Positions 34,837 through 46,900 are shown, numbered from the stretch's first letter. The stretch is 64,000 bases of DNA from Apodospora peruviana (GCA_033439685.1 JAUEDM010000006.1:3224001-3288000); one strand, 5' to 3'. Program-made: numbers and translations. The notes: generated from the sequence alone by a model not told the origin.

Positions 34837-35191
34837 ATGAAGCCAGCTGAACTCACCAGCCAACCAGGCACATCAGAAAACAGCATGTCGACTTCCAAGA
34901 GTTGGGGCTTCTTCCTCGACCGAGAGTTATTCTTGGTCCTCTTCGTGTATGTATTTCACAGCCATGATAATGCGTTCTTCAAACCACCCCTATTTCACGC
35001 TCAAGAAGATACCTGCCTCGAAACACCCCTGGACGACGCTGCCTCGGATTGCACCGACTTCACGGACCTGTCTGAGCTTGACGACATGGATTGGCAAGAC
35101 TGGAAAGGTGAGTTAGGCATCGCATCCCTCTGTGGCATACGCCCAGACTCTAGCTGACCTTGTCTATTTATTAGTTACATCCAAGCTTTGA
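34837..35191 (+). CDS. Small acidic protein of unknown function, two exons
   Basis: Exon 1 (34837-35107) and a 17-bp coding end in exon 2 (from 35175) join across a 67-bp intron (GTGAGT donor, TTAG acceptor) to give 95 aa. The protein starts MKPAELTSQPGTSENS, has a hydrophobic segment (ELFLVLFVYVFH) near residue 35, and ends in an acidic stretch (DCTDFTDLSELDDMDWQDW). No family is recognised. The evidence is a proper ATG, a matching splice and an unusual acidic tail, so the call is tentative. Confidence 0.35.
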
Positions 35192-36227
35192 AGGAGGGCC
35201 TTTTGTTTTCCTTTCGGCGACAATGACCGACTTTGTCATCACACCATATTTCTTGCCCCAACGACTGAACACAACGAAGGACGAACAGACGACTACTATT
35301 TGACGACGCGATGAACGACACTTACGACCATGAAATGACTAGGTATATATTACAAATTCGTCATGATGATGAGGCAAGAAGATGTCCGGGCTTGAACCCA
35401 CCAGCAAGAGAGGTGAGGAAGTCCATCGGCCATCAGTGGAGACGTGAAGACAGGACAAGAATGCGAGACGCAGAGCAGGGAAAGGTGGATGGGTTGAACA
35501 TGGTGGGGAAGGAAATTGATTAGATGCTCTAGACTGCGCGGGCAGATCCCATCCGCTCCTCCGGCTGCCCGGCTGTGAGATAGGATTGCACTGCGAATGG
35601 TCAGCAACAGACGACGAGATTGAGACGAGTGATTCAATGTCTCAGTGCTTAATGTCATCTTTTTTTTTTCATTTTCTTTTCTTTCAAATTTTTTTTTTTT
35701 TTCATTTTCTTTTCTTTCATTTTCTTTTCTTTCATTTTCTTTTCTTTATTTTCTTTTCTTTCATTTTCTTTTCTTTCATTTTCTTTTCTTTCATTTTCTT
35801 TTCATTTTTTCATGGACTATCAGATCCGTTCATATGAATACATACCAAACCTGTCGCCTGTCCCTTCCTTTGAACATGTTTAGTGTCTCGTCTCATCTCA
35901 TCAGCCATCACTGGTCCTGCACACCTCTGATCCAAGGACAAAGGCATGTCAACAATACCACACAGCGCCCCACTTTTCACCCCTTCTACCCTGACCCGTT
36001 TTCGAATTTTCTTTTCCCCTTCCAAATCGTGCAACAAACAAAAGTCGATGCCAACAAGCAGATCTCTCTCTACTTGGACTGGTTTTCGCAGTGAGAAAAG
36101 TCCACACAACATAAAAGGGAAGACACAACAAACTACCCAAACAAAGAGATGAGAAAGAAAAAGGAAGAATCCAATCCGCAAGCCACTGCCGTGGAGTACC
36201 AAAAGGAAGAGATATCACACCATTCTT
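35192..36227. other. Intergenic region with pyrimidine repeat
   Basis: About 1 kb between the small acidic gene and tRNA-Leu. The main content is the 15-bp repeat at 35668-35810; frames across it are artefacts of the repeat. The rest has no supported gene. Confidence 0.45.
35668..35810. repeat. 15-bp pyrimidine repeat, unit CATTTTCTTTTCTTT
   Basis: About eight copies of a 15-bp unit, interrupted by a T run near 35690 and one copy lacking its C. The plus strand is almost pure pyrimidine. Confidence 0.9.
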
Positions 36228-36344
36228 GACAAGAGTGGGATTCGAACCCACGCCCTTTCGGACCACGGAATCCAGTAATAACTGAAGTTATCAAGGTTTT
36301 GAAAGACCTTAACGTGGCGCCTTAGACCGCTCGGCCATCTTGCC
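36228..36344 (-). tRNA. tRNA-Leu (anticodon AAG), intron of 38 nt
   Basis: Read on the minus strand, the acceptor stem is GGCAAGA paired with TCTTGTC (one G-T pair). The D arm is GCC...GGC with the class II loop GAGCGGTCTAA. The anticodon stem is CCACG/CGTGG with loop TTAAGG...C, so the anticodon is AAG. An intron of 38 nt follows position 37, as usual for nuclear tRNA introns. The long variable arm (TCCGAAAGGGC) and the T arm GTGGG-TTCGAAT-CCCAC complete a type II tRNA. Confidence 0.93.
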
Positions 36345-36578
36345 TGCTTGGTGCTTTGCGTGTTAATACCTGTCTGTATCGTGTATTCCACCTTTTATTC
36401 GGGCCGTACGATATGTGGGTTGATGAGAAAAGTTTGTTTGTTCCACTTTTTTATCCATCTGTGAGTCAGTTTGCCTAACCCAGATGTAGTCGGGCAGGAA
36501 ATCCACTACTTCCCAGCCTGACTTCCCAGCCTGACTCATGACTGGATTCTCTGACTCGGACCCTTCATCACAAAACAA

Positions 36579-36681
36579 GGGCGTGTGGCTCAGTTGGTAG
36601 AGCGTTCGCTTAGCATGCTTCAAGGTAAACACTTGGAGAATAACATGCGAAAGGTCCTGAGTTCGATTCTTAGCTCGTCCA
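36579..36681 (+). tRNA. tRNA-Ala (anticodon AGC), intron of 30 nt
   Basis: The acceptor is GGGCGTG/CTCGTCC with the T-T mismatch at 6-67 seen in yeast tRNA-Ala. The D arm is GCTC...GAGC. The anticodon stem is TTCGC/GCGAA with loop TTAGCA...T, so the anticodon is AGC. A 30-nt intron follows position 37. The T arm is CTGAG-TTCGATT-CTTAG, and A36681 is the discriminator base. Confidence 0.93.
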
Positions 36682-36886
36682 AATTTCGTTTTACCGAACC
36701 AATGTTCGGTCTTCTTTTTGCTGTTCTTTTAGCCAAACTTTTGACCCTGCCTATTGACCTCCGTTTATCTATCTACAACCCCTGACCCGGGCCATCGCAT
36801 CCTCGACTTCCTCCCAACAGAACCCGTCTATAATAGATCTACGAGTGGCATCGGACTATGAAGAAGACCAAGTTTTTCGTAGTACG

Positions 36887-38084
36887 CTAAGGGAGACAAA
36901 GAACCTTCCTCTTCACCAAGACAGTGGGTTTGCCGTACTCGGACCCCAGCCCGCTTCCAATCTTAATGATCCCAGGACTCCGGACCACATCCACCCTGCT
37001 CCGGAGATTCCACGGCTGGGCGCCAGGGTAGTAAGTGTCCTCCATGTTTTCCGAGTCGAACGGCATGCCGTGCAGTTTGCATGGTGGCGGTTTCGGTGAG
37101 GTGTCGCGCACGTCGTACATGAAGACGGTGTAGCTGGCGTTGGACTTGGCCATGGTGAAATCCAACCCGCAGGCGGTCGTCACCACTTTCATTAATTCTC
37201 GCTCGACGCTCCCTTCCTCGACGTTCGACTTCTCGAGAAGCCGAAGCTCTTGCCTGAGTTTCCGGGCGACGCTGCGAAGCCTCTCGGAGCATCTCGGATC
37301 GCTCCGCCAGACGAAGTCCATCAACGCCGCGGTTCGGGAGAACCACTGGATGTATTCGCCGCCGTCGATAAGGTCGTCCCGTTCGTAATCTGTATTAGAT
37401 GGGTGGTTAATTTGGGTTCTTCTTGGGGAGATACATCATGAGTGGGTTTTCCATATGTAATTTACCTTCCAGTTCTGACCTCAGGTTCGCAATGGCGACA
37501 TGTGCCTTCCCCGCCCAGATATAACCCGATGCCCCAAAGACATCAGTGAGGAGAGCACGCCAGATATAGGCTTCGATTAGTTGACGACGAAGTTGAGAAT
37601 TCAGCTCCGGGCGGTTGACGAGATCTGCTCCGCAGACCTTTCCGAGTAGTGTCGCTAGCTGTCCAACGCTGACCGGGTCTCTGGCACTCGCGTCGTATAG
37701 TCTTGGGATCAGTTGGTTGATGCGCTGTTCGAGCGCTTTCCACGAGCCTATCAGATCGGTATCGTCGAGATAGGCTACCTTTCGAAACTCCAACTGAGTG
37801 TTCATGTGATCGTCCACAAGCTTCGATATCTTTTGTTCTTGCTTCTCGATGATCTCATCTTTCTGCCTCAGCTCTGCTCTCAGTTGGGATTCTACATCGT
37901 TGTTGGGTCGAGGGCTGCCGTGGGGGCTGTCGCTAGCAACGCCAGACCGTGTGCTATTAGGTGGGTAGCCCTTGGTCACGGTGTCGCTTTGTGGCAGCAG
38001 CCTGTTGCTCGAAGTGCGCGGTAGTATTTTATTGAGGTCGATGGACGGACTGAAGAGGTTAGATGTATTTGACCTGAATACCAT
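36887..38084 (-). CDS. Coiled-coil protein of unknown function, two exons
   Basis: Exons 38084-37466 and 37389-36887 join across a 76-bp intron (GTAAAT donor, ACAG acceptor, phase 1) to 373 aa. The N-terminal 75 residues are Ser/Pro-rich and disordered. A coiled coil follows (ELRQKDEIIEKQEQKISKLV), then an alpha-helical domain with SWKALEQRINQLIPRLYDAS and PVSVGQLATLLGKVCGADL. The C-terminal third has an Arg/Glu-rich helix and ends in a beta-rich part (TYYPGAQPWNLRSRVDVVRS). The pattern is that of a large multi-copy family of uncharacterised fungal proteins. A start at 38143 (MRVNKGGLTASK) would need a 35-bp intron, too short to trust. It is transcribed away from the GTPase gene on its right. 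Confidence 0.7.
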
Positions 38085-38143
38085 TTAGTACCCATAATGA
38101 ACGCTTACTTTGATGCTGTCAAGCCTCCTTTGTTGACCCTCAT

Positions 38144-38793
38144 CTTCTGGACTGTGCCGTTGCGTTGCTTTTGATCGGTTGCAGGGTTGATCCTGTGTCC
38201 TGTTCACGGTATGAATGAGGCTCCCCGTTCTTCCACTAGTTGCCTTCAGCTGCGGTAGTAGTGAGTTTGATCAAGGTAAGATGGAATGTCGTTTGGAGCC
38301 TGTGTGGAAGGTGAGCTTTTACTCACACAGTCCGCAAATGTGCTAATTCAGCTTACGACTTGAAGATTCCGGCAAACGGCAGGGCACACGATCTTGAGAC
38401 AACTCACCACGAAGATGAGCAAGAGGACTCCTCCCGCAAAACATGGAGGCGGGCTCTCCTCTAGCGCTTACCCGTACATGCCCAGACTCGGGCGTGGCCA
38501 AGTGGCCGAGCGGCATGCATAATATTGAGGCCGGCTGGGCTGCTTAACGACTTGCAGAGGCCGCCTGATTTCTTGCCTCACCCCATTCGTGGTTGTATAA
38601 ACGAGGGGTCTGAAAAAGAACTTTCCTACACCAAACTCAACCAGTCAATCTACGAAGCTACTCAGGTAGGTAGGTACTGCCCAGTACTAAGACCGATGTG
38701 GCCCAGAATCAGACTATCCAGCTCATCTTGTTTCCTCCACTACGCGACACAAACAGTTCTGCGTCAACACGGACAGCTGCAAAACATCTTGTC
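38144..38793. other. Intergenic region between divergent genes
   Basis: About 650 bp with the promoters of the coiled-coil gene and the GTPase gene. A piece near 38490 resembles a tRNA D arm but has no partner arms. Confidence 0.45.
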
Positions 38794-39845
38794 ATGGAAC
38801 TCGAGACTGATGCACCGATGATTTTGGTGATGGGAACCACAGGATCTGGAAAGTCCAGGTTCGTGAATTACCTGATGCCCGGCTCAGCTGTGGAAGGATC
38901 GAATCTCAGGTCTGGTGAGTTCTCCATCTTTTCTGATCCCTCTCCTGCGCCCTTCTCTCCCCGTCGAGAGCTGACCATCAGCGCGTAGAGACCGAGGAGT
39001 GTCAAATCGTCCCTGTCCAGATGGGTCAAGAGCTCGTTTACGTTGTTGACACACCTGGATTCGACGATACCTACCGGACGGACGCGGAGATACTCGACGA
39101 TATCACGCAGTTTCTCGCCGCCCAGTACGAGTCTGGCATCAAGTTGCGAGGCATCATCTTCCTCCACCGAATTACGGATGTCAGAATGCAAGGTTCCGCG
39201 CTCACGCACTTCAACATCTTCCAAGAGCTGTGCGGAGAGGAAGCCTTTGGCAACGTCATCCTCCTGACTACCATGTGGGACCAGCTGGAACATGTGGGCG
39301 TCGGAATGAGGCGGCAGCAGGAGCTCCGGGAGGAATACTGGAGCTCCATGGTTGAACACGGCTCCCACGTCCGCAAGTTCCATCCTGCCAGCGCGAGCTT
39401 GGCCGAGGGGCTGGTTTGCAGACTGCTGGAAAAGGACAACATTGTTCTGCAGGTCCAAAAGGACGTCATGGAACAAGGCAAGGCTCTGGAGGCGACGGCG
39501 GTTGGTCGCTTCGTGGTCGAACGACTGGAGAAGCGGCTCGATGGGTTAACCAAAGACATGGAAAAGCTGGAAGCCGATGCCGAGCTCGCAAGACGGCGGG
39601 GAGACGAGCGCAAGCGCAGAGAGATGGAGAAGAAATTGGAGAAATTGCGGACGAAGAGACAGTCCGTTATGGCCAGCAGGGTCCGCCTGACCTCGAGCAT
39701 GCAGGCCGAGATCCGGGACAAGGTCCGTAAAGAGAGGTCCGCTTCACGATGGAAGGATGGCATCCATATTTTTGCCTCGATTGTCGGACTCACGCTCTCG
39801 GCAACGACAAACATCATATTGCCACTTCTCGGGGTGGCCATATGA
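38794..39845 (+). CDS. P-loop GTPase (AIG1/septin-like G domain) with C-terminal coiled coil
   Basis: Two exons (38794-38914, 38989-39845; intron 74 bp) give 325 aa. Residues 14-21 are the Walker A/G1 motif GTTGSGKS. DTPGFDDT at 61-68 is the G3 switch, with a typical AIG1/GIMAP or IRG-like TPGF pattern. LLTTMWDQL follows at the position of G4 but is not the classical NKxD or TKxD. Residues about 205-285 form a charged coiled coil (KRLDGLTKDMEKLEADAELA). The C-terminus is hydrophobic (IFASIVGLTLSATTNIILPL) and could anchor it in a membrane. Single-domain GTPases of this type in fungi are mostly uncharacterised. It is followed in the same direction by the Hsp70-like gene. Confidence 0.8.
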
Positions 39846-40404
39846 CAGCCTCGTCCGTCCCAAATCGGTCCGCAGACCAAGTTCAGCCAGATAGGACTAG
39901 TTCCCCCGAATTTTGATGCACGACGTGCTCCAAGTCGGTAAGGCGCCATGCAAAGCTGCTATTGTGGCGTCCTATCCCTTCTCCAAGCCTTCCCACAGCC
40001 CACCTTATGCCGAGACAAAAGGCGTTTTCCAAAACCGTGACTTGTCATGTATTATGACGCGCCCGGTTGGTAAGGGTTTATAAGTAAGGTAGGTAGCTAG
40101 GTGTCTGGATGCGCAGTCGTCGCATCGCCGCATTGGCACCATCACGCATGCAGGTCTTCGTTGGCAGGCAACTTCGCAAGGTTGATTCGACAGCTGAACA
40201 TATTTCTGCACTATCTCTGGAGCCTACTGTGATACTGGCTGCCTCCCAGTCATCCCCCGGCCTTCCGCCGGCGCTGGAGGGTTGCGAGAGGCGAGCAATC
40301 TGACTTTCCTTTCTCCTCCGTCGAAACTTCAATGTAAACTGCCAACTGCGCTCCGTCGTTTCTAAGTTGTCCATCCAGACCAATTCATCTCCCCGAGGTG
40401 CGCC
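39846..40404. other. Spacer between GTPase and Hsp70-like genes
   Basis: About 560 bp on the promoter side of the Hsp70-like gene. No other gene is supported. Confidence 0.45.
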
Positions 40405-42988
40405 ATGAGTACCCGATCTGTCATCTGCTTCGGGATAGACTTTGGAACGACGTAGGGTCCCTAACTTTAATTGATCCATCCAAGTTGTGATTATCCGAAG
40501 CCGACAAGCAAAGCCATGTTTGCTAACATTTTTTGGGTTATCCAAACTCTGATAGTTTTTCTGGAGTAGCCTGGGCGTGGTCTGGAAGACCGAGCGAGAT
40601 TTACGTCGTCACCAGCTGGCCCAGCAAGCTGTACGGAAATTCCGATCGCGAGAAGACCCCCTCCGAAGTCCACATCGAGACCGCAGGGCGCCGGCACATT
40701 TCTTGGGGCTACGATGTCCCGACTCACGTGGACCCGCTACGGTGGTTCAAGCTCCTGCTCGTGGAGGAAGATGCGCTCCAGTCGTATCTGAGAGGGTCAA
40801 AACAGTTGAGCGACGCTCGAGAGAGAATTCGCAGAGAGAACCTTCAGCCGGTACATGTGATCGCGGCATATCTCAGGGAGCTGTGGATACACGCCCTCAA
40901 GCACGTTCAGGCCACGGTGGGAGATGTGGTGAACGAGTGCCCGTTTCACGTTGTTGTAACCATCCCGGCCATATGGAAGGACGCTGCGAGACAACGGATG
41001 GTGGACGCTGTCAAGCAGGCAGGGCTCCTCGTCCCACGGGAGTGCGGACCGACCACGTTTGATCTACTATCGGAACCTGAAGCAGGGGCTATCTCTACGT
41101 TTTCAACAATGGAAGGACGCCCTGATATTCAAGCGGGAGATGCAATCGTCGTTGTTGATGCTGGAGGCGGTACGGTGGTGAGTCCAAGTTACTTAACTCT
41201 CGATCGAATGGTCGGGTAACCGCTTTACTGACAATCCATCCAGGACCTTATCAGCTACAAAGTCGACTCTGTGGGTCCTCTTACGCTCAGTGAGTGCGTC
41301 GAAGGGACAGGCGGGTTGTGTGGGGCGGTATTTCTCGACCAGGACTTTGAGCGCTGGATAAGTAAGCGGCTAGCAAACGTCTGGGGCGATATTTCCAAGT
41401 CCGAACTGAAGAAAATGGTAAATGACTGCTGGGAGCACGGAATCAAGCAACAGTTCGACGGCGACGACAAAGAGTTTACAGTCACACTCCCCTACTCATG
41501 TGCCATGAGACTTAACCGACCTGACATAACACTTCAGAGGTGAGGAGCAAGATCCATCGTCTTCTCGCTTCGTGAAAGATGCACAACCTACTAGAATAGA
41601 GACTAAACCTGTTTACTTAGCGGCCACATCACTGAGATATTCGACAACGTGGTTGGTCAAATCGAAAATCTGGTTAGCCAGCAGATTCGAGCGGTTAAAA
41701 TGAGACTCGGAAAGCCACCAAAGGTACTTACTTCAAGGTTCCACCAGGTCGTCTTAGAAGATCACTGCTGACTCTCTCTTCAGTATGTCATCCTGGTGGG
41801 AGGATTTGGTCGCTGCAGATATTTGAAAATCAGCCTGGAGAACATTGTCGAACCGAATTTCACCAAGGTTATCCAAGGCACCGGACCGACACCGTAAGAC
41901 CCAGACCAGCCTATCCACCAAAGGACCTCCTTGATTTCAGTACTGACAACTGCCTTCATACCAGGTGGACAGCCATAAGTCGCGGAGCCGTGCTCCACGG
42001 CTTGATCTTGGGCGGTTCCCTGCTCAAGTCGCCCGTTAGGGTATCGTCACGAGTTTGCCGGGCCAATTACGGGACCTGTAGCAATGTCGAGTTCATTCCG
42101 GGGGAACATTCGGACCAAGATAAGATATGGTGTCCCTATGAATGCATCGACAAGGCACGCAACCAAATGGACTGGTATCTGGTACGAGTAAGTGATTGAC
42201 GTTATTCTCCTCTATCATGGTAGCGAGAAAGTGGAAAAAATACTGTGCTGGTTGGTGTACTTACTGACCCATCTGTTCAGGGCGATGAAACCTCGGAACT
42301 AGCCCCGAATGAAAACGGATATTACCGTCGATTCTTCGACTTGGACGATCCTCCGCGTGGGTTTCCCGAGACCAGCATGCCGCTATACACCAGCACCGAC
42401 CAGCCCGCGCCGTCGAGATATGCAGACTCGGCAACAATCAAAAAGCTTTGCACCATCAAGTTCCGTTACCCACTCCAGTTTGACGAGCTTCCGGTCATCA
42501 CCAGCAAACAGGGGAAAAAATACCGACTCATGGAATTCACACTCAGAATGACAACCTCCGGGTCGTCGGCCAACTTTGAGATCTACGGGAACAGGCAGTC
42601 TCTCGGGGGAACAACAGGCGCGCGAGCCTGCCTGGGCTCCAAGCAAATTGCGGTCGAGTACGACGAAGTCGCTCCCGTGAGCCCCAATCGGCTCTTGCGT
42701 TTTAGTCCTGAGCTGCGGAGGAGTAGAGTCAACCTGGCGGCAATCGCTGGGCCCAGTGGCTCCGCTCCAGCGGCAGGCTCGGGGCCATCATCACCAAGAA
42801 ATCCGACCATGATGCTCTCACCAGGCAGCAGTAGGCCTCCTAACACCACCCAAGGAATCGCAGAGGAAGCAGAAGCACTTGTCCGGGTCCCTTCGGATGC
42901 CAGTGCTCGGAGAAGTATCTTATATCAGATGCCGTCTGCGCTGGATCCAGAGACTCGTCGCAGAATGGACGGCCTTCGGACTATGTAG
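40405..42988 (+). CDS. Hsp70-like ATPase (HSPA12-type), seven exons
   Basis: Exons: 40405-40451, 40556-41177, 41244-41539, 41621-41723, 41784-41893, 41965-42187, 42281-42988; all introns have GT/AG ends and the frame closes to 702 aa. Splicing of intron 1 builds the phosphate-1 motif FGIDFGTTFSGVAWAW. The phosphate-2 motif is VVVDAGGGTVDLISY, and the adenosine motif is VILVGGFGRCRYL. These show an actin/Hsp70 nucleotide-binding fold. The fungal HSPA12-like group lacks the usual Hsp70 substrate domain; here the part after the ATPase is a short beta-rich region and then a Ser/Pro-rich tail (from about residue 590). Its role is unknown; related proteins are expanded in filamentous fungi. The tandem position behind a GTPase gene may be meaningful. 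Confidence 0.9.
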
Positions 42989-43938
42989 TCTAGAGAGAGT
43001 AAATAATTGCTAGGAGCACACACGTACCTATCCAGTTCAGCACGAACTTGATATTCATTTCAACATAATACATCTGGCCATATAAGCAATCTCGCCCACA
43101 ATTCTCGTAATAACCGGATAAGCGATGGAGATCCCCAGCGCAGACCCGTGCGTGCTATGTCTATATTAGAAAAGGGCCGCTAGTTTAACAAGCTCTCCTC
43201 TAAACCTAGTAGAAAGTCATAGAACAAATAACTTTCTTATTCCTATTAATAATATTCTTTTAAAAGTAGGTTTAAAGGGCTGTTAAAAACTTCTTATTAT
43301 AAATTGTAAATATTCATCTTACTATAGTTAACGCTTTCAATAAAAGTCTTACTGTGATACAAGAAAGCAAGGCTGGATAGATGGAGCTCAATTGCTTTAA
43401 TTGTGGTGGATTAGACTAGCCTATCAGAGCGCTCGATTCCGAGCGCTCGTCAAAGAAGGGCACTAGGCCAAAAGTAGGCTAGCTTTATGTGGCCCGTGCT
43501 CGCATGCACCCTCAAAGGTCGTGCGAGCCAGCCACACAACCTAATTCATCATCCAACAAAATACTACATCAATTGCTTGGATCAACCCCGACGCCATCAT
43601 ACTGCTTTAATAGCAAAGTTAACATACTTTTTAGTAAGCTTAAAATGTCCATTCAAAACCAATACTTATGGTAATATATAGCGGATATTACGGCTATTTC
43701 CTATTCAAATAGGGCGTTATAAGGTACTTGTAATACGGTTTCTAGATCCCGGCAAAGGAGTACCTACAGTCTGGCAAGACGTTTTTCTACAGTCTTTCGA
43801 GACCACCTCTTCTTTTAAGCAAGGCCTCTGACAATAACAAGATTCATCCCCAGGCCAAGGCCGTCGCAAATAAGTGTGTTGCTCTCTAGCCTTCCCCCCG
43901 CCCCCCCCCCCCCCCCCCCCTCTTTTTCAGCTTTCTTA
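42989..43938. other. AT-rich spacer, probably repeat-derived
   Basis: About 950 bp. From 43160 to 43750 AT content is high and open frames are absent, which resembles RIP-affected repeat remains. It includes two copies of AGCGCTCG near 43435 and, at 43901-43920, a run of 20 C. No gene is supported. Confidence 0.45.
43901..43920. repeat. C homopolymer, 20 bp
   Basis: Twenty C residues, preceded by six C and one G. They lie just beyond the 3' end of the chitinase gene. Confidence 0.9.
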
Positions 43939-46900
43939 CTACGGAAACCCGCTGGTACCAATACTCAAAGTCGGCAGCTCCCGTTCAAGTACAGTTAGCA
44001 CCTCCAAAACCGCCAGCGCCTCGTCGCCCGTGCGGACAGCCCACACCCTTCGCATGTCTGTAATCCCATCACCCACCCACCGCCTCGTATGCGCAACAGT
44101 AAACGCCATCTGAGCGGGTGCCCACTCGCGCCACGCGTCCGCCACTCTTATCTGATCGTTGGGGTTGAGTCGGTTCCACTCGTTCTCGATGAGCACCCAC
44201 TGCGCGTACACGTCAGTAACGACATTCGCCAAGCGGGCGTTGACCGGCGGCCCCGTCCGGCGGTCCATGTACCGGATCACGGCTATGGCGCCCCGCAGGA
44301 CTAGGAGTGGCGCAGAGGGCGTCGTGGTGTCGACGACCAGAGCAGCCCACTTGTCCGGATCAATAACGTTCCGCCCTCTAACCAACCGGCCTTTGTACTG
44401 GTTTATGTCGCGAAACGCTAGCACAAAGTTGGCGCGGTTGGTCTCGCTGCCCACGCACTCCATCACGCGATCGTAGGGACGCAGGTAGTTCTGACCGCCT
44501 GGCAAGGGCGGGAGAGGGAGAGGCAGGTTCATGTCGCGCGCCTGGCGGAAGAAGGAGGCTGATATCCGCCCGGTTTGGGAGGTCGCTCCGCTCGGAAGAC
44601 GGCCGGCTGCTGCATCGGTAATGAAGTTTGCGATGAGCACGCCGTCGAGCGGGTGTTCGAGCTCGTAGAAGCGGTTGTTGGGGAGCGAAAAAGGCGCCAC
44701 AGAGGTGTCGCTGCAGTCGTCCCACCCCGTGTAGTCGATGGCTTCGTCGTACATTGGGTCGTTGGAGTCGAGTCCGCCGGCCGATGGGTGGTCGGGGAGT
44801 TGGAGGAAGATGCTGTACGAGTTGCCGGCTGCGTCGGTGAAGGTTGCTTGGTACGCCGGTCGGGCTTGCGGTGCTCTTTTCCGGTCTGGTGTTCGTGCCG
44901 GGATGAGTTGGTTCACTGGGCCGCTCAGCAACCTCCTGAGCCTTTTTCCTCCTCCTCTGCTGACCGTACCCGGGTTGTCTGGATCATCGCAGGTTAGATC
45001 GGAACTGATTTTACAGCCGAGAATCGAACAGTCGATCAGGCTTGTCTTGCCCCCGTTTTTGCCCTTTGCGGCCCGCATATCCCACAGATGCGGGCTGCAC
45101 ATAATACGGCGCACCATTTCGATCGGCCCCTCGATCTTCCATTCTGCTAGACTCTCCAGGTAGCTCTTGAGGTTGGATATCTTGAGGTTTGCGAACTTGG
45201 TGCCGATGGTGTTGTCCCAGACCAAGGTCTCGGCGTCCAACATGGGTTTGCTTGCGGCCGCGGTGAGGAGGATTAGCAAAAGACTTTCGGCCTTGCGCTC
45301 GTCCGAGTTTGAAGCTGCCGTCGTGGTTAATTGACCGGCTGTGTCTCTCTCGCCGAGCGCTGGCAACGTCCTTGTCAGGTTTAACGTTGCATCAACCGCC
45401 AAAACACCAGGGTAAGGCACCTGCCGCTTGGAAATCAACAGCGGATTATCACAGACAGGATTCTTGAGATAGGCAGTGAGGCTGGTTCGGTAGTCGGCGA
45501 GCACCGGGTTCTCGACTTCTTTCGTCTTGGACACCGACGCGATACAGCAGTACACCTGTGCTCCCTCCTTTCCGGCACAACGCTTCGTCAGCCCGTCCAT
45601 GGCCACGCGCGTGTACTCGGGCGGGCAGCCGCTCCAGCAGAAGTTGTCCTCATTTCTATCCGACCCAGCCAGGCCGTAGTTCCAGTACAGCTTGCAGTTG
45701 GTAAAGCTGCTCTGCACGTCGGCCGTGTCGCAGCAGTACTTGCGCTGGGTGAAGTAGCCGGCCTTGTCGGTCATGCAGAAGGCACCCCCCGAGCCACTCG
45801 ACGAATAGGCCAGCCCGGTCGACTTGGACGAGTCGGCCCACGGGCATCGCTGCAGATCATCGCAGTGCGGCCACGCTCCCCATTCGCAGGTCGAGTAGAC
45901 CCGCATGCTCGGCACGTCGACGGTGCAGCAGGCAGCCTGGTAGTTCTTGCGGCAGTACATGTTGTTGGACCCGATCTCGATCTTGCCCGGCGGGCACTGG
46001 TTGTCGCAGGCGCCGTTGTTGTGCGTGTACCAGCCGCAGATGGGGAACGTGCTGTCGGTCGGGCAGCAAAACATATGCGACATGCCGCCGTCGCAGCCTT
46101 GCTCGTCGAACATGTACTCGTCCCTGCGAGCCCCGGGGTCGGATCGCCTCATCACCGCCCATCCCGCCGGACAGCCCTCGCCGCAGTTGGACCACTTGCA
46201 TGACGCGATGGGGACGTTGATTTTCTTGTACGGGTTGTTCGCGTCCCCGTCCGTGTCCGCCAGAGCCTGCACCTTGCGGTTGGCGACCTTGGCCAGAGCA
46301 CGGCTGTACTTGCCGTCCTGGGTGTCGTGGGAGATGGCCCAGACCATGAGCCCGCCGAGACACAGCCCCTGGGCCGTCTCGGCCTTCTGCTTCAGCGTGT
46401 CGGCGTCGTCGAACGACACCCACTGGTTGCTGTCCCAAGTGGCCACCTTGACTGCCGCGCTGCGATACCACGTCGGGTTGACACTCTTCTGCTTGACAAT
46501 GTCGTCAATCTCGGAATTCATCAGGATACCAATCTCCCGACTGCACTTGCCCCTGTTGCCGCCAGCTTCGTATGTGCACCCAGGGGTGAGACAACTCGCG
46601 CTTGAGGCGGTAAACGAGCGGCCGTAGAATGCCACGCCCATGGTGACCATGTCAGGACGCACATCGTTCCGCCAGAGCAGGTCGAGGCCCAGCTCCTGGA
46701 TCTCGGTGAGGTTGGTGTGCGCGTTCAGGTACGGCCCCACGAACTTGTTGGGCCGGTCCCATACCCCGTGCATGTCGTACGACATGATGTTGAACCAGGA
46801 GATCTCCTTGGCCAGCGCCTTGAGGTCGAAGTGCTGGAGATACCAGTACGAGCAGGGCAGTGTGATGGACAGCCCGTTTTTTCCTCCTGTGGCCGCCAGC

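Noticed and set aside
38074..38108. 35-bp intron extending the coiled-coil gene to a start at 38143
   Set aside because: Too short for a normal fungal intron, and an in-frame ATG at 38084 exists.
38490..38530. tRNA-like D arm (TGGCCGAGCGGC)
   Set aside because: No anticodon arm, T arm or acceptor partner follows in range.
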